Of a DNA stretch of 64,000 nt, positions 43,072-52,092 are shown piece by piece (position 1 is the first letter of the stretch; every line of letters begins with the position of its first letter). The DNA comes from Pluralibacter sp. UBA7423 (lineage in GTDB: Bacteria; Pseudomonadota; Gammaproteobacteria; Enterobacterales; Enterobacteriaceae), in NCBI GenBank assembly GCA_002470465.1, contig DKMD01000025.1, positions 227,300 to 291,299 on the forward strand, read 5' to 3'. The position numbers and the translations under genes were made by a program. The notes under the pieces are model-generated. The model saw only the letters and a list, made by a program, of their open reading frames with translations. It was not told where the DNA came from and made no database searches.

Positions 43072-45051
43072 TTACCACTGATAGCTTACGAAAATCTTGC
43101 CGTTCTGACCGTCCTGCGGAATGCCCTGTGGCGAGTAGTACTCTTTGTCGAAGGCGTTGCCGAACACCAGCGTCGTGGTCAGGCCGCTGAAGGCCTGCTG
43201 GCCTTTATAGCTGACATAGAAGTCATTGACGCCATACCCCGCCTGAGGCGTAGCGCTGATGCTTTTCGTATTGTCAGCGAAGGTGCCAATCCAGCCCACG
43301 GAGAAGCCGGATTGCGCCAGCGGCACGTCCAGACGGGAGGTAACGGTGTCCGGGTTAATGGACGTCAGCCACTCGTCGGTATCGGTATCCTTTCCGCGTG
43401 TGCGGTTGTAGGCCACGTCGAGGCTGAACAGGTCGGTGGTGTATTTGCTCATCACGTCCCAGCCCCAGATTTTGGCATTGGGGACGTTGACGGAGGTCGT
43501 GGTTGCCGCCGCGAAATCCACAGAGGTGGTGATGTAATCCTTCGCGTTGGTATCGAAGTAGCTTGCCTTGAACTCAAGGCCGTCGTTCGCCATCAGCAGA
43601 TCGTCAAAGCGCAGACCGAAACCGTATTCCTGCGTTTCGTTGGTTTCCGGACGCAGGTTCGGGTTAGGGACCCAGTAGTTGGTGTAGAAGCTGCCAATCG
43701 AGAAGTGTTTGGCATCGTTATACATTTCGCCCATGGTCGGCGCGCGGAAGGCCTGCGCGTAAGAGCCAAACAGCATCAGCCAGTCGGTTGGGCTGACGGT
43801 CAGGCCTGCGCGAGAGGACCACTTATCGGCATCAACGTCGTCATAACCTTTGCTGCTGCCACGATAGTTGTCATAGCGCGTGCCGCCAAGGATCGTCACC
43901 GGCAGATCGCGAAGGGTGATTTCATCCTGCAGCCAGCCGGAGCTGAAATTGATGCGGGCGTCCGGGAAGCCGGTGGTCGTACCGCCAGGATTTTGCTCCT
44001 GACGATAGTACTCGCCACCATAGGTCAGAAGGTGAGAGGCAAAGCTGTCTGTAAACAGACGAGTGCGGTTTTCCACTTTGCCGCCTTTGGTGGTTTGCTT
44101 GCGGAATTCACCTGTGTCATCGAGGTTTTGCGCATTGATACGAACTTCGGACCAGTAGCCTTTGACGTCGGCGTTAAGCCAGTCATTGCCTTCTGGCGCG
44201 AGGGTGTAAGTCACCTGGGCGTCACGCTGGATGGTCGAGCGGTCGGTCATCGGGTTGCTGCCGCTGGAGGCGTCCGGCGTCTGAGGGTTTTTTGGCTCCT
44301 GGGCGGCGTTGTTGTAATAACGCAGGGAGCCGCTCAGTTTCTGTGCCGGGTCGATTTTCCAGCTGCCTTTGGCAAGGAAGTTGCTGATGCTTTCATCGTT
44401 CGGTGCGGTGAATCCGTCGCTTTGTTTCAGATCGCCACGATCGCGGCTGGACCAGGAGACGATCCCGTCCAGCGTATCGGTACGACCGAAGGCGCTGGCA
44501 CCCATGCCGAGGCTGCTGTCGCCGGTCCCGCCCGTGCCGAATACGCGATAGCCGCTGTTCTGATCCGCATTCAGCAAATCAGCTGCGTCAACCGTATCGT
44601 AAGAAATTACACCACCTAATGCGCCGCTGCCGTACAGCAAGGCCGCCGGGCCGCGCACGACTTCGATTCGTTTAATCAGGGCAGGATCGAGAAAGGTGCT
44701 GTTGAGGTGGCCGGTGTCAGTGCCCTGACGAATGCCATCGACCAGCACCAGCACGCCGCGGCGATCGTAGCCGCGCAGGTTAACGTCCTGACCGTTAGTG
44801 CGGCCCGTTCCGTCAACGGTGAGGCCAGGAACCTGGCGCAGCATGTCAGCGGCGCTGCTCGCCGTCTGTCCTTCAGGGGTGTCGGCATCAACCACGGTTA
44901 CCATCATCGGGGCTTCAAACGCGCTGCGCTCATTGCCGGTGGCGGTGACGGTCATTTGTTCAGGAGCGGCAAACGCCGGATGGGTGATCGCGCCGAAAAC
45001 AGCGAGGGCGACCAGGGTTGGGCGCAGTGATGCGGAATGCAGGTGTAGCAT
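43072..45051 (-). CDS. hmuR: TonB-dependent heme receptor HmuR
   Basis: A 659-aa outer-membrane heme/hemoglobin receptor. It has a signal peptide ending THPAFA, the TonB box EQMTVTA at the mature N-terminus, a plug domain (about residues 45-150, VLVLVDGIRQG, VVRGPAALLYGSGALGGV) and a 22-strand barrel ending in Trp (VSYQW). The heme-receptor FRAP and NPNL motifs are both present (FRAPTMGEMYND, VPNPNLRPE), with a His between them (AKHFS) where the conserved ligand sits. The start MLHLHSA follows GGAGAG and is preferred over four upstream codons. Confidence 0.94.
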   Translation of the reverse strand: MLHLHSASLRPTLVALAVFGAITHPAFAAPEQMTVTATGNERSAFEAPMMVTVVDADTPEGQTASSAADMLRQVPGLTVDGTGRTNGQDVNLRGYDRRGVLVLVDGIRQGTDTGHLNSTFLDPALIKRIEVVRGPAALLYGSGALGGVISYDTVDAADLLNADQNSGYRVFGTGGTGDSSLGMGASAFGRTDTLDGIVSWSSRDRGDLKQSDGFTAPNDESISNFLAKGSWKIDPAQKLSGSLRYYNNAAQEPKNPQTPDASSGSNPMTDRSTIQRDAQVTYTLAPEGNDWLNADVKGYWSEVRINAQNLDDTGEFRKQTTKGGKVENRTRLFTDSFASHLLTYGGEYYRQEQNPGGTTTGFPDARINFSSGWLQDEITLRDLPVTILGGTRYDNYRGSSKGYDDVDADKWSSRAGLTVSPTDWLMLFGSYAQAFRAPTMGEMYNDAKHFSIGSFYTNYWVPNPNLRPETNETQEYGFGLRFDDLLMANDGLEFKASYFDTNAKDYITTSVDFAAATTTSVNVPNAKIWGWDVMSKYTTDLFSLDVAYNRTRGKDTDTDEWLTSINPDTVTSRLDVPLAQSGFSVGWIGTFADNTKSISATPQAGYGVNDFYVSYKGQQAFSGLTTTLVFGNAFDKEYYSPQGIPQDGQNGKIFVSYQW

Positions 45052-45132
45052 GCAACTCTCCATAGGAAGTGAAAAGCGCTGGCTGCCTCGGCATTGTGTC
45101 CTGGGTGGCTGGCGAAAAGTTATGTGGCGAAA

Positions 45133-45318
45133 TTATTTTGTCAGGATCAGCTTTCCGGCATGGGTCTGGCGCAGCAGGTAGTGCTGGCCGTCATGCTCGA
45201 TAATGACCCGGCCTTCCGGGCCCAGCAGGTTTTTGCTGCTGATTCGGCGATCGTTGGGCTGCGGGTGCGGTTTAGGCGGTGTGCCGTCCGTTGCGGTGAG
45301 CTTATCCAGGGATGTCAT
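45133..45318 (-). CDS. hemP: HemP family small protein
   Basis: A 61-aa HemP/YdiE family protein with a Pro-rich N-terminus and the family core [38 protein letters not shown]. HemP proteins are needed for full heme uptake in several bacteria, in some as activators of the receptor gene; the mechanism here is unknown. The start MTSLDKL is preceded by no clear Shine-Dalgarno. A Fur box lies 25 bp upstream. The E. coli gene ydiE at the same site looks like the same family without the hmu genes. Confidence 0.9.
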   Translation of the reverse strand: MTSLDKLTATDGTPPKPHPQPNDRRISSKNLLGPEGRVIIEHDGQHYLLRQTHAGKLILTK

Positions 45319-45342
45319 AGTGTTAAAAATAGTTATCAATGT

Positions 45343-45361
45343 AACAATGATAATCATTATC
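45343..45361 (-). promoter_or_regulatory. Fur box of hemP-hmu
   Basis: GATAATGATTATCATTGTT on the minus strand agrees with the palindromic 19-bp Fur consensus except at the last few bases. It lies 25 bp before the hemP ATG and should repress the locus when iron is plentiful. Confidence 0.85.
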
Positions 45362-45547
45362 AACAAATCAAAAGGCTCAGCAACCCTTTTTGTGAAAAAT
45401 AGGTGAATGGATCAAAAAAGAGAGGTTACGCAAGGGATTACGGATTTTGTATTGCCGGGCTGTACTGCGGTTGCCCGGCCTGGAGGCGTTTTAGGATGGG
45501 TTGACGTTTGTAGGTCAGGTAAGCATAGCGCCACCTGACGACAAAAA

Positions 45548-46594
45548 TTAAAAACGGGTATCAACCGCCGCAGCCAGTTTTTCCAGCAAAAGCTCACTGT
45601 CTTCCCAGCTCAGGCAAGGATCGGTAATCGACTGACCGTACACCAGAGGCTGCCCTGAAACGATTTTTTGCGTGCCTTCGCGCAGGAAGCTTTCTGCCAT
45701 GATCCCGGCAATGGCCGTCGAACCGTTGCAGATCTGCTGGCAGATATCGTCACATACCTCCAGCTGACGGCGGTGCTGCTTCTGGCAGTTGCCGTGACTG
45801 AAATCGACCACCAGATGCTCCGGCAAATCGAACTCGTGCAGCGTATCGCAGGCGGTGGCGATATCTGCCGCATGATAGTTCGGTTTTTTGCCGCCGCGCA
45901 TGATGATGTGCCCGTACGGGTTGCCGCTGGTCTGGTAAATCGTCATCTGACCGTTTTTATCCGGCGAGAGGAACATATGGCTGGCGCGTGCGGCACGGAT
46001 GGCATCGACTGCGATACGCGTATTGCCGTCGGTGCCATTTTTGAATCCAACCGGACAGGAGAGCGCCGAGGCCATTTCACGGTGGATTTGGCTTTCGGTG
46101 GTGCGCGCACCAATCGCACCCCAACTGATGAGATCGGCGATAAACTGACCGGTCACCATATCAAGAAATTCGGTCGCCGTTGGTACGCCAAGCTCGTTAA
46201 CCTGCAGCAGCAGCTTGCGTGCCTGTTCGATGCCGTGATTCACGCGGTAGCTGCCGTTGAGGTCCGGATCGGAAATCAGGCCTTTCCAGCCCACCACGGT
46301 GCGCGGTTTTTCAAAATAGGTGCGCATGACGATTTCGAGGCGTGACTGGTGCTTTTCTCGCAGGGCCTGCAAACGACGGGCATAGTCCATCGCTGCATCC
46401 AGGTCGTGAATCGAGCAGGGGCCGATCACGACTAACAGGCGTTTATCTTCGCCGTTGAGTATTTTTTCGATTCGACGGCGGGAAGCGGTCACATGGTTCG
46501 CGACTTCAGCGGATACAGGATGGCGCTGTGCCAGTTCGGCAGGCGTGACCAGGCTGTCGATGCGCGCCGAACGCAGTTCATCAGTTTTGTTCAT
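45548..46594 (-). CDS. aroH: DAHP synthase, Trp-sensitive
   Basis: AroH condenses phosphoenolpyruvate and erythrose 4-phosphate to DAHP, the first step of aromatic amino acid synthesis, and is inhibited by tryptophan. The 348-aa protein has the class I DAHP synthase landmarks VVIGPCSIHD, MRTYFEKPRTVVGWKGL, KNGTDGN and VDFSHGNCQK with its metal-binding Cys and His residues. The start MNKTDELRS matches E. coli; 23 upstream codons are dismissed. A TrpR operator lies upstream inside the end of ppsR. Confidence 0.95.
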   Translation of the reverse strand: MNKTDELRSARIDSLVTPAELAQRHPVSAEVANHVTASRRRIEKILNGEDKRLLVVIGPCSIHDLDAAMDYARRLQALREKHQSRLEIVMRTYFEKPRTVVGWKGLISDPDLNGSYRVNHGIEQARKLLLQVNELGVPTATEFLDMVTGQFIADLISWGAIGARTTESQIHREMASALSCPVGFKNGTDGNTRIAVDAIRAARASHMFLSPDKNGQMTIYQTSGNPYGHIIMRGGKKPNYHAADIATACDTLHEFDLPEHLVVDFSHGNCQKQHRRQLEVCDDICQQICNGSTAIAGIMAESFLREGTQKIVSGQPLVYGQSITDPCLSWEDSELLLEKLAAAVDTRF

Positions 46595-46736
46595 TGGGAC
46601 TCTCAGAATTGGGTTACTTTCGCGGCCGAAGTGCCGGAAGTGATGCGCATCACGATAAACCAATCCCTGTTTTATTCAAGGCAGAATGTGACGCACATCT
46701 AATTACGCGGCTAATATTATCGCATTTTGCTACTTT

Positions 46737-46754
46737 GTACTAGTGTATTAGTAC
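46737..46754 (-). promoter_or_regulatory. TrpR operator of aroH
   Basis: GTACTAGTGTATTAGTAC, symmetric at 7 of 8 base pairs per arm, agrees with the TrpR consensus. It lies 143 bp upstream of aroH and covers the stop codon of ppsR (46748-46750). A GATAAT at 46715-46720 (minus) may be the -10. Repression by TrpR is known for E. coli aroH. Confidence 0.8.
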
Positions 46755-47581
46755 ATGCGGCGGCTGAGTCCCATAATGTCGAGGATTTTGGTGGCGATCT
46801 CTTCCACCGAGTAGTTGGTGCTGTTGAGCCACGGAATCTGGTTCTTGCGGTACAGCGCTTCAACCTCGGTGACCTCCATCCGACACTGGCGCATCGAGGC
46901 GTAGCGGCTGTTTTCGCGGCGCTCTTCGCGAATGGCGGCAAGGCGTTCAGGGTTGATGGTGAGCCCAAACAGCTTGTGCTGCAAAGGCTTCAGCGCAGCA
47001 GGCAGCACGAGGTTATCCATATCGTCGGCGATGAAAGGATAGTTGGCGGCGCGAATGCCAAACTGCATCGCCAGATAGAGGCTGGTGGGGGTTTTGCCAC
47101 AGCGCGATACACCGAGCAAAATCACCTGCGCCTGATCGAGATTGCGCAGCGAAATGCCGTCATCATGCGCTAACGTGTAGTCAATGGCGGCGATTCGGGC
47201 ATCATATTTCGCGAGGTTGCCCGATGTCAGACCATGGGTACGATGGGCAACGGGCGTCGGGTCCAGCTTGAGCTCCTGCTGCAGCGGTGCCACCAGCGCC
47301 TGCACGATGTCCTGGCAGAAGCCTTCACTTTGCAAAATGATGGTGCGGATTTCCGGTAGCACGATGGAGTAGAACACCAGCGGGCGCACGCCTGACTGCT
47401 GGTAAATAGCGTCTATTTGCTCTTTGACCGCCTTCGCCCGACTTTCGGTTTCGACAAACGGCAGGGTGATGCTGTTCACCGACACCGGAAACTGCGACAT
47501 CACGGCGTGGCCGAGGACCTCGGCAGTGATGGCGGTGCCGTCAGAAATGTAAAAAACCTGGCGATCGACATTATTATCCAT
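46748..47581 (-). CDS. ppsR: PEP synthase regulatory protein
   Basis: PpsR is a bifunctional kinase and pyrophosphorylase of the DUF299 family. It inactivates PEP synthase by ADP-dependent phosphorylation of a Thr next to the catalytic His, and reactivates it with phosphate. The 277-aa protein has the family P-loop [11 protein letters not shown] near residue 150. The start MDNNVDRQV matches E. coli. It is divergent from its target gene ppsA. Confidence 0.95.
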   Translation of the reverse strand: MDNNVDRQVFYISDGTAITAEVLGHAVMSQFPVSVNSITLPFVETESRAKAVKEQIDAIYQQSGVRPLVFYSIVLPEIRTIILQSEGFCQDIVQALVAPLQQELKLDPTPVAHRTHGLTSGNLAKYDARIAAIDYTLAHDDGISLRNLDQAQVILLGVSRCGKTPTSLYLAMQFGIRAANYPFIADDMDNLVLPAALKPLQHKLFGLTINPERLAAIREERRENSRYASMRQCRMEVTEVEALYRKNQIPWLNSTNYSVEEIATKILDIMGLSRRMY

Positions 47582-47814
47582 TTTGACCATCCGGTAAAAG
47601 TGAGTTAATTCGCTGAAGCATCTGTTTATTTTAATCACAAGTGCCTCAGGCGTGTCTCATAAATAATAATGAAAGTATGTTTTTATTTTTAGTGAAATGG
47701 GGTGTTCATTTTTATAAATCCGGGTTATAGACCGCTATTTTATGTGGGATTTTAAATGAATCATAGAGTTACATTGCTGGGGGGATCTGTCCGAAAAACA
47801 GGAAAAATTAATTT

Positions 47815-47830
47815 GCTTGAACGATTCACC
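47815..47830 (+). promoter_or_regulatory. Cra (FruR) activator site of ppsA
   Basis: GCTTGAACGATTCACC, whose reverse complement GGTGAATCGTTCAAGC is the Cra site I recall for E. coli ppsA. It lies just upstream of the -35 hexamer, a position suited to activation under gluconeogenic conditions. Confidence 0.7.
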
Positions 47831-47835
47831 GTTTT

Positions 47836-47868
47836 TTCAACACGGTTAATTATGGCAGGATAATTAAC
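47836..47868 (+). promoter_or_regulatory. ppsA promoter within an inverted repeat
   Basis: There is a -35 TTCAAC (47836-47841), a 17-bp spacer and a -10 GATAAT (47859-47864). The -10 overlaps a perfect inverted repeat, GTTAATTAT-GGCAGG-ATAATTAAC (47845-47868). Confidence 0.55.
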
Positions 47869-47920
47869 GACGCCAGTGATGTTTCTGGCACTTTTCTTAA
47901 TTAATGAAAGGATTGTTTCG

Positions 47921-50290
47921 ATGTCTGACAATGCTCTGGTGCTCTGGTACAACCAACTCGGCATGAATGATGTAGACAGCGTCGGAGGTAAAAATGCCTC
48001 CCTGGGTGAAATGATTACTAATCTGTCCGATTTGGGCGTTTCGGTGCCTAACGGTTTTGCCACTACGGCCTGGGCTTTCAATCAGTTTCTTGACCAGAGC
48101 GGTGTGAACCAGCGGATTTATCAACTGCTGGATGAAACCGACATTGACGACGTGACCGCACTGGCGAAAGCCGGGGCGCAGATCCGTCAGTGGATCATCG
48201 ACACTCCTTTTACCCCGGAACTGGAAAAAGCCGTTCATCAGGCCTATGACCAGCTTTCATCCGACGATGCAGAAGCGTCATTTGCCGTGCGCTCCTCCGC
48301 CACCGCGGAAGATATGCCTGATGCCTCCTTCGCCGGACAGCAGGAAACTTTCCTTAACGTTCAGGGTTACGATGCTGTACTGGTTGCCATCAAGCACGTA
48401 TTTGCCTCTCTGTTTAACGATCGCGCCATCTCCTACCGCGTGCATCAGGGCTATGATCATCGTGGCGTAGCGCTCTCGGCTGGCGTGCAGCGTATGGTAC
48501 GTTCTGACCTTGCCTCCTCCGGTGTGATGTTCTCCATCGACACTGAATCCGGATTCGATCAGGTGGTGTTTATCACCTCCGCTTTTGGCCTTGGCGAAAT
48601 GGTGGTGCAGGGCGCGGTGAACCCGGATGAATTCTACGTTCACAAACCGACTCTTGCGGCAAATCGCCCGGCGATTGTGCGTCGCACGATGGGCTCGAAA
48701 AAAATTCGCATGGTCTATGCGCCAACCCAGGAGCACGGCAAGCAGGTTCGCATTGAAGATGTGCCGCAGGCCGACCGCGATCGTTTCTCTTTGACCGACG
48801 CGGAAGTGCAGGAACTGGCGAAGCAGGCGGTACAGATCGAAAAACACTACGGCCGTCCGATGGATATCGAATGGGCGAAAGACGGGCATACCGGCAAGCT
48901 GTTTATCGTGCAGGCTCGCCCCGAAACCGTACGCTCCCGTGGCCAGGTAATGGAGCGCTATACGCTGCATTCCCAGGGCAAAATCATTGCTGAAGGCCGC
49001 GCTATCGGCCATCGCATTGGTGCGGGCCCGGTGAAAGTGATCCACGATATCAGCGAAATGAACCGCATTGAGCCGGGCGATGTGCTGGTGACCGACATGA
49101 CCGATCCGGACTGGGAACCGATCATGAAGAAAGCCGCGGCCATCGTCACGAACCGTGGCGGCCGTACCTGCCATGCGGCGATTATCGCCCGCGAGCTCGG
49201 CATTCCGGCGGTGGTTGGCTGTGGCGATGCCACTGAGCGCATGAAGGACGATGAGAAAGTGACGGTCTCTTGCGCTGAAGGTGATACCGGCTACGTCTAC
49301 GCCGAAATGCTCGACTTCAGCGTGAAAAGCTCAAGCGTTGACACCATGCCGGATCTGCCGCTGAAAATCATGATGAACGTCGGCAACCCGGATCGCGCCT
49401 TTGACTTCGCCTGCCTGCCGAACGAAGGCGTGGGGCTGGCGCGTCTGGAATTTATCATCAACCGCATGATTGGCGTTCACCCGCGCGCGCTGCTGGAGTT
49501 CGACGACCAGGACGCGAAGCTGCAAAACGAAATCCGCGAAATGATGAAAGGCTACGATTCGCCGAAAGAGTTCTACGTTGGTCGTCTGACCGAAGGGATC
49601 GCTACCCTGGGCGCGGCATTTTATCCAAAACGCGTGATTGTGCGCCTCTCGGACTTCAAGTCCAATGAATACGCCAACCTCGTCGGCGGTGAGCGCTACG
49701 AACCGGAAGAAGAGAACCCGATGCTCGGCTTCCGCGGTGCGGGACGCTACGTGGCTGACAGCTTCCGCGACTGCTTCGCGCTGGAGTGTGACGCCGTTAA
49801 GCGCGTGCGTAACGAAATGGGCCTCACTAACGTGGAGATTATGATCCCGTTTGTGCGTACCGTTGACCAGGCGAAAGCGGTCATTGACGAGCTTGCGCGT
49901 CAGGGACTCAAGCGCGGCGAGAACGGCCTGAAGGTGATCATGATGTGCGAGATCCCATCCAATGCGCTGCTGGCGGAGCAGTTCCTTGAGCACTTCGACG
50001 GTTTCTCTATCGGCTCGAACGACATGACTCAGCTGACGCTTGGTCTGGATCGCGACTCCGGCGTGGTTTCTGAGCTGTTCGATGAACGCAACGAGGCGGT
50101 GAAAGCGCTATTGTCGATGTCGATTCGCGCAGCGAAGAAGCAGGGCAAGTACGTGGGCATCTGCGGTCAGGGTCCGTCGGACCACGAAGATTTTGCCGCC
50201 TGGCTGATGGAGGAGGGCATCGACAGTCTGTCCCTGAACCCTGACACGGTCGTGCAGACCTGGCTCAGCCTCGCTGAACTGAAGAAGTAA
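47921..50290 (+). CDS. ppsA: Phosphoenolpyruvate synthase
   Basis: PpsA makes PEP from pyruvate and ATP (yielding AMP and phosphate) for gluconeogenesis. The 789-aa protein has the N-terminal ATP-grasp domain (about residues 1-350), the swivelling phospho-His domain with [13 protein letters not shown] (His near 418 and the regulatory Thr just before it) and the C-terminal PEP/pyruvate barrel with [17 protein letters not shown] and the catalytic Cys in GICGQGPSD. The start MSDNALVLW is three residues shorter than E. coli. It is controlled by PpsR post-translationally and probably by Cra. Confidence 0.96.
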   Translation: MSDNALVLWYNQLGMNDVDSVGGKNASLGEMITNLSDLGVSVPNGFATTAWAFNQFLDQSGVNQRIYQLLDETDIDDVTALAKAGAQIRQWIIDTPFTPELEKAVHQAYDQLSSDDAEASFAVRSSATAEDMPDASFAGQQETFLNVQGYDAVLVAIKHVFASLFNDRAISYRVHQGYDHRGVALSAGVQRMVRSDLASSGVMFSIDTESGFDQVVFITSAFGLGEMVVQGAVNPDEFYVHKPTLAANRPAIVRRTMGSKKIRMVYAPTQEHGKQVRIEDVPQADRDRFSLTDAEVQELAKQAVQIEKHYGRPMDIEWAKDGHTGKLFIVQARPETVRSRGQVMERYTLHSQGKIIAEGRAIGHRIGAGPVKVIHDISEMNRIEPGDVLVTDMTDPDWEPIMKKAAAIVTNRGGRTCHAAIIARELGIPAVVGCGDATERMKDDEKVTVSCAEGDTGYVYAEMLDFSVKSSSVDTMPDLPLKIMMNVGNPDRAFDFACLPNEGVGLARLEFIINRMIGVHPRALLEFDDQDAKLQNEIREMMKGYDSPKEFYVGRLTEGIATLGAAFYPKRVIVRLSDFKSNEYANLVGGERYEPEEENPMLGFRGAGRYVADSFRDCFALECDAVKRVRNEMGLTNVEIMIPFVRTVDQAKAVIDELARQGLKRGENGLKVIMMCEIPSNALLAEQFLEHFDGFSIGSNDMTQLTLGLDRDSGVVSELFDERNEAVKALLSMSIRAAKKQGKYVGICGQGPSDHEDFAAWLMEEGIDSLSLNPDTVVQTWLSLAELKK

Positions 50291-50309
50291 TATCCCCAAT
50301 CTATCCCCA

Positions 50310-50335
50310 ATCCCCGGCTTGCCGGGGATTTTTTT
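50310..50335 (+). terminator. ppsA terminator
   Basis: ATCCCCGGC-TT-GCCGGGGAT followed by TTTTTTG, 19 bp after the ppsA stop codon. Confidence 0.87.
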
Positions 50336-50440
50336 GCCTGCTGCTCAGCGATTGTTCCTTACGCCAGCCTGCAACGCACGTAGCTCTCCGTGGGCCCGGT
50401 ACGCAAATCACCGCTGGGCAATGAACGCTGAAATTTGGAT

Positions 50441-50546
50441 AAAAAAAAGCCCATCGTGGGAGATGGGCAAAGACTACACACAGCAATTCGTTGTTTCACT
50501 CAGGGGATTTCCATGCTTATAAATCAAGGTGTTGATTTATAACCGT
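50441..50546 (-). ncRNA. rprA: RprA small regulatory RNA
   Basis: A 106-nt Hfq-dependent sRNA that pairs with the rpoS leader to promote its translation, made under Rcs phosphorelay control in envelope stress. The minus strand reads ACGGTTATAAATCAAC at the 5' end, then a hairpin, the conserved single-stranded AAATCCCCTGAGTGAAACAA segment and the terminator GCCCATCTCCCACGATGGGC with a U8 tail. Nearly every base agrees with E. coli RprA as I recall it. As in E. coli it lies upstream of ydiK's transcription unit end, on the same strand. Confidence 0.95.
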
Positions 50547-50552
50547 GACCTA

Positions 50553-50596
50553 ATAGTAGGCATGGACAATTTTTGCGTCGATCGGATTGCTCTTAA
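50553..50596 (-). promoter_or_regulatory. rprA promoter with RcsB-like box
   Basis: On the minus strand there is a -10 TACTAT (50553-50558), 7 bp from the RNA start, a 17-bp spacer and a -35-like TCGACG (50576-50581). Just upstream, TTAAGAGCAATCCGAT (50581-50596) resembles the RcsB box. Confidence 0.7.
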
Positions 50597-50739
50597 TCGT
50601 TAAAAAAAGGTAAAGAATTTGCGAGCAGGATACGGCCAATGTGCGCGGATTAAAGCTGAATAGCGCCGCTGCAGGGGATCAACAATAAGTAATGCTTAAG
50701 TATTGGGCCCGGCATAGCGTTTCTGCCGGGCCAGAGTAA

Positions 50740-51864
50740 TCAGCTATCCAGCTTTTCGTGGCTGGATTCGAGAACCTCGAGTTCCTCAAGTACTTCTTCA
50801 GGATCGTTTGACGGCGGCGATACTTCGCGCACCCAGGCGTCAAACAGTCGCCAGGAGACGGCGAGCAGCACCGGGCCGATAAACAGGCCAATCATGCCGA
50901 AGGCAATCAACCCACCGATAACGCCGGTGAGGATCAGCACCATGGGCAAATCGGCGCCCATACGAATCAGCAGCGGTCGGATAAAGTTATCCATCGTGCC
51001 GACAACGCAGCTCCACACCAGCAGCACGGTGCCCCAGGTAGTATCACCGGTCCAGTAGAGCCAGATGATGCAGGGGATGAGCACGATCAGCGGACCAAGC
51101 TGTACCAGGCAAGAGAAAATCATCACCACGGTCAGCAGCGTCGCGTAAGGTACGCCGGAAATGGCGAGGCCAATACCGCCCAGCACCGCCTGCACCAGCG
51201 CCGTGACGACCACGCCCAGCGCGACGGCCCGGATGGCCTGGCCTGCCAGCAACACCGCGGCATCGCCGCGTTTGGCTGCCAGACGCGTGGCGAAATAGCG
51301 AACGCCCCAGGCGACTTTTTCACCCTGCCAGTACAACAACGCGCTGAACAGCAGCATCAGACCGCAGTGCATCATAAAGCGACCAATGTGTGCGGCCTGG
51401 CCCACGAACCAGGTGGTGGTGGTGCCAATATACGGACGTACTTTTGCCATAATGGCGGTGCCGCCCATGTCCAGCAGGCTGTGCCAGCCGGAGTAAAGCT
51501 TCGCGCCTACCAGCGGAATACTGTTAAGCCAGGTAAGATCCGGCAGCGTCAGATTGCCGGAGGAGATGGCATGAACCAGCGGCGTGCTACCGTCAACCAG
51601 GCTGTTAATCAGCAACGCAATCGGAATGACGAACAGTAAAAACAGCAGCAGAGTCATGACCAGCACCGCCAGTGAACGGCGGCCGAACAGGATGCGCTGA
51701 AGCTTAATCAGCACCGGCCAGGTGGCAATCACAATGGTTGCCGCCCAGGCAAATCCAAGCACAAAGGGCCGCACTATCCACAAACACGCCACAATCATAA
51801 GCGTTAAAAACAGCACCGACAGCAGGATCTGCGGTATATCACGGGGCCGATGAAGGGTTGTCAT
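50740..51864 (-). CDS. ydiK: AI-2E transporter family (UPF0118) membrane protein
   Basis: A 374-aa integral membrane protein of the AI-2 exporter/PerM (UPF0118) family. It has about eight hydrophobic segments, among them the N-terminal pair (ILLSVLFLTLMIVACLWIV, then LGFAWAATIVIATWPVL), GVVVTALVQAVLGGIGLAISG and GGLIAFGMIGLFIGPVLLAVSW. A charged acidic tail (DPEEVLEELEVLESSHEKLD) ends the protein. The transported substrate of YdiK is not known. The start MTTLHRPRD agrees with E. coli; 49 upstream codons are dismissed. It is divergent from ydiJ. Confidence 0.9.
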   Translation of the reverse strand: MTTLHRPRDIPQILLSVLFLTLMIVACLWIVRPFVLGFAWAATIVIATWPVLIKLQRILFGRRSLAVLVMTLLLFLLFVIPIALLINSLVDGSTPLVHAISSGNLTLPDLTWLNSIPLVGAKLYSGWHSLLDMGGTAIMAKVRPYIGTTTTWFVGQAAHIGRFMMHCGLMLLFSALLYWQGEKVAWGVRYFATRLAAKRGDAAVLLAGQAIRAVALGVVVTALVQAVLGGIGLAISGVPYATLLTVVMIFSCLVQLGPLIVLIPCIIWLYWTGDTTWGTVLLVWSCVVGTMDNFIRPLLIRMGADLPMVLILTGVIGGLIAFGMIGLFIGPVLLAVSWRLFDAWVREVSPPSNDPEEVLEELEVLESSHEKLDS

Positions 51865-52092
51865 ACGTTTTGTACCTTTAAAAATGCACCCGATTGGGCG
51901 CAGAGGATAAATCCGTTTACTGATAATAATATCAACAATTTCGCGAACATGATCGCCATGAAATCCGATAAGCGTATAAGTAAAAAATGTGATACAACGA
52001 TGAGGCGACACGCAAACGATAAAACAGAAACTAAAGCGTTGTTCAACACACCATCATCTTCAACACAACATAGTCAGGCAGGGTCGAGCGTC

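Larger units (their letters stand above)
47582..47920. other. ppsR-ppsA divergent regulatory region
   Basis: A 339-bp region, AT-rich next to ppsR (47640-47760). It holds the Cra site (47815-47830) and the ppsA promoter with its inverted repeat (47836-47868). I see no small gene. Confidence 0.6.
50291..50739. other. ppsA-ydiK interval containing rprA
   Basis: A 449-bp interval. It contains the ppsA terminator (50310-50335), the rprA sRNA on the minus strand (50441-50546) and its promoter with an RcsB-like box (50553-50596). The remaining 140 bp before ydiK's end shows nothing I can name. Confidence 0.8.

Noticed and set aside
43312..44619. 435-codon open frame on the plus strand
   Set aside because: It is antisense to hmuR, has no ribosome binding site or family signature, and is a shadow of the receptor gene.
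51850..52092. 81-codon N-terminal extension of ydiJ
   Set aside because: The sequence overlaps the divergent ydiK start region, is unlike the family and would precede the conserved MIPQISQAP start.
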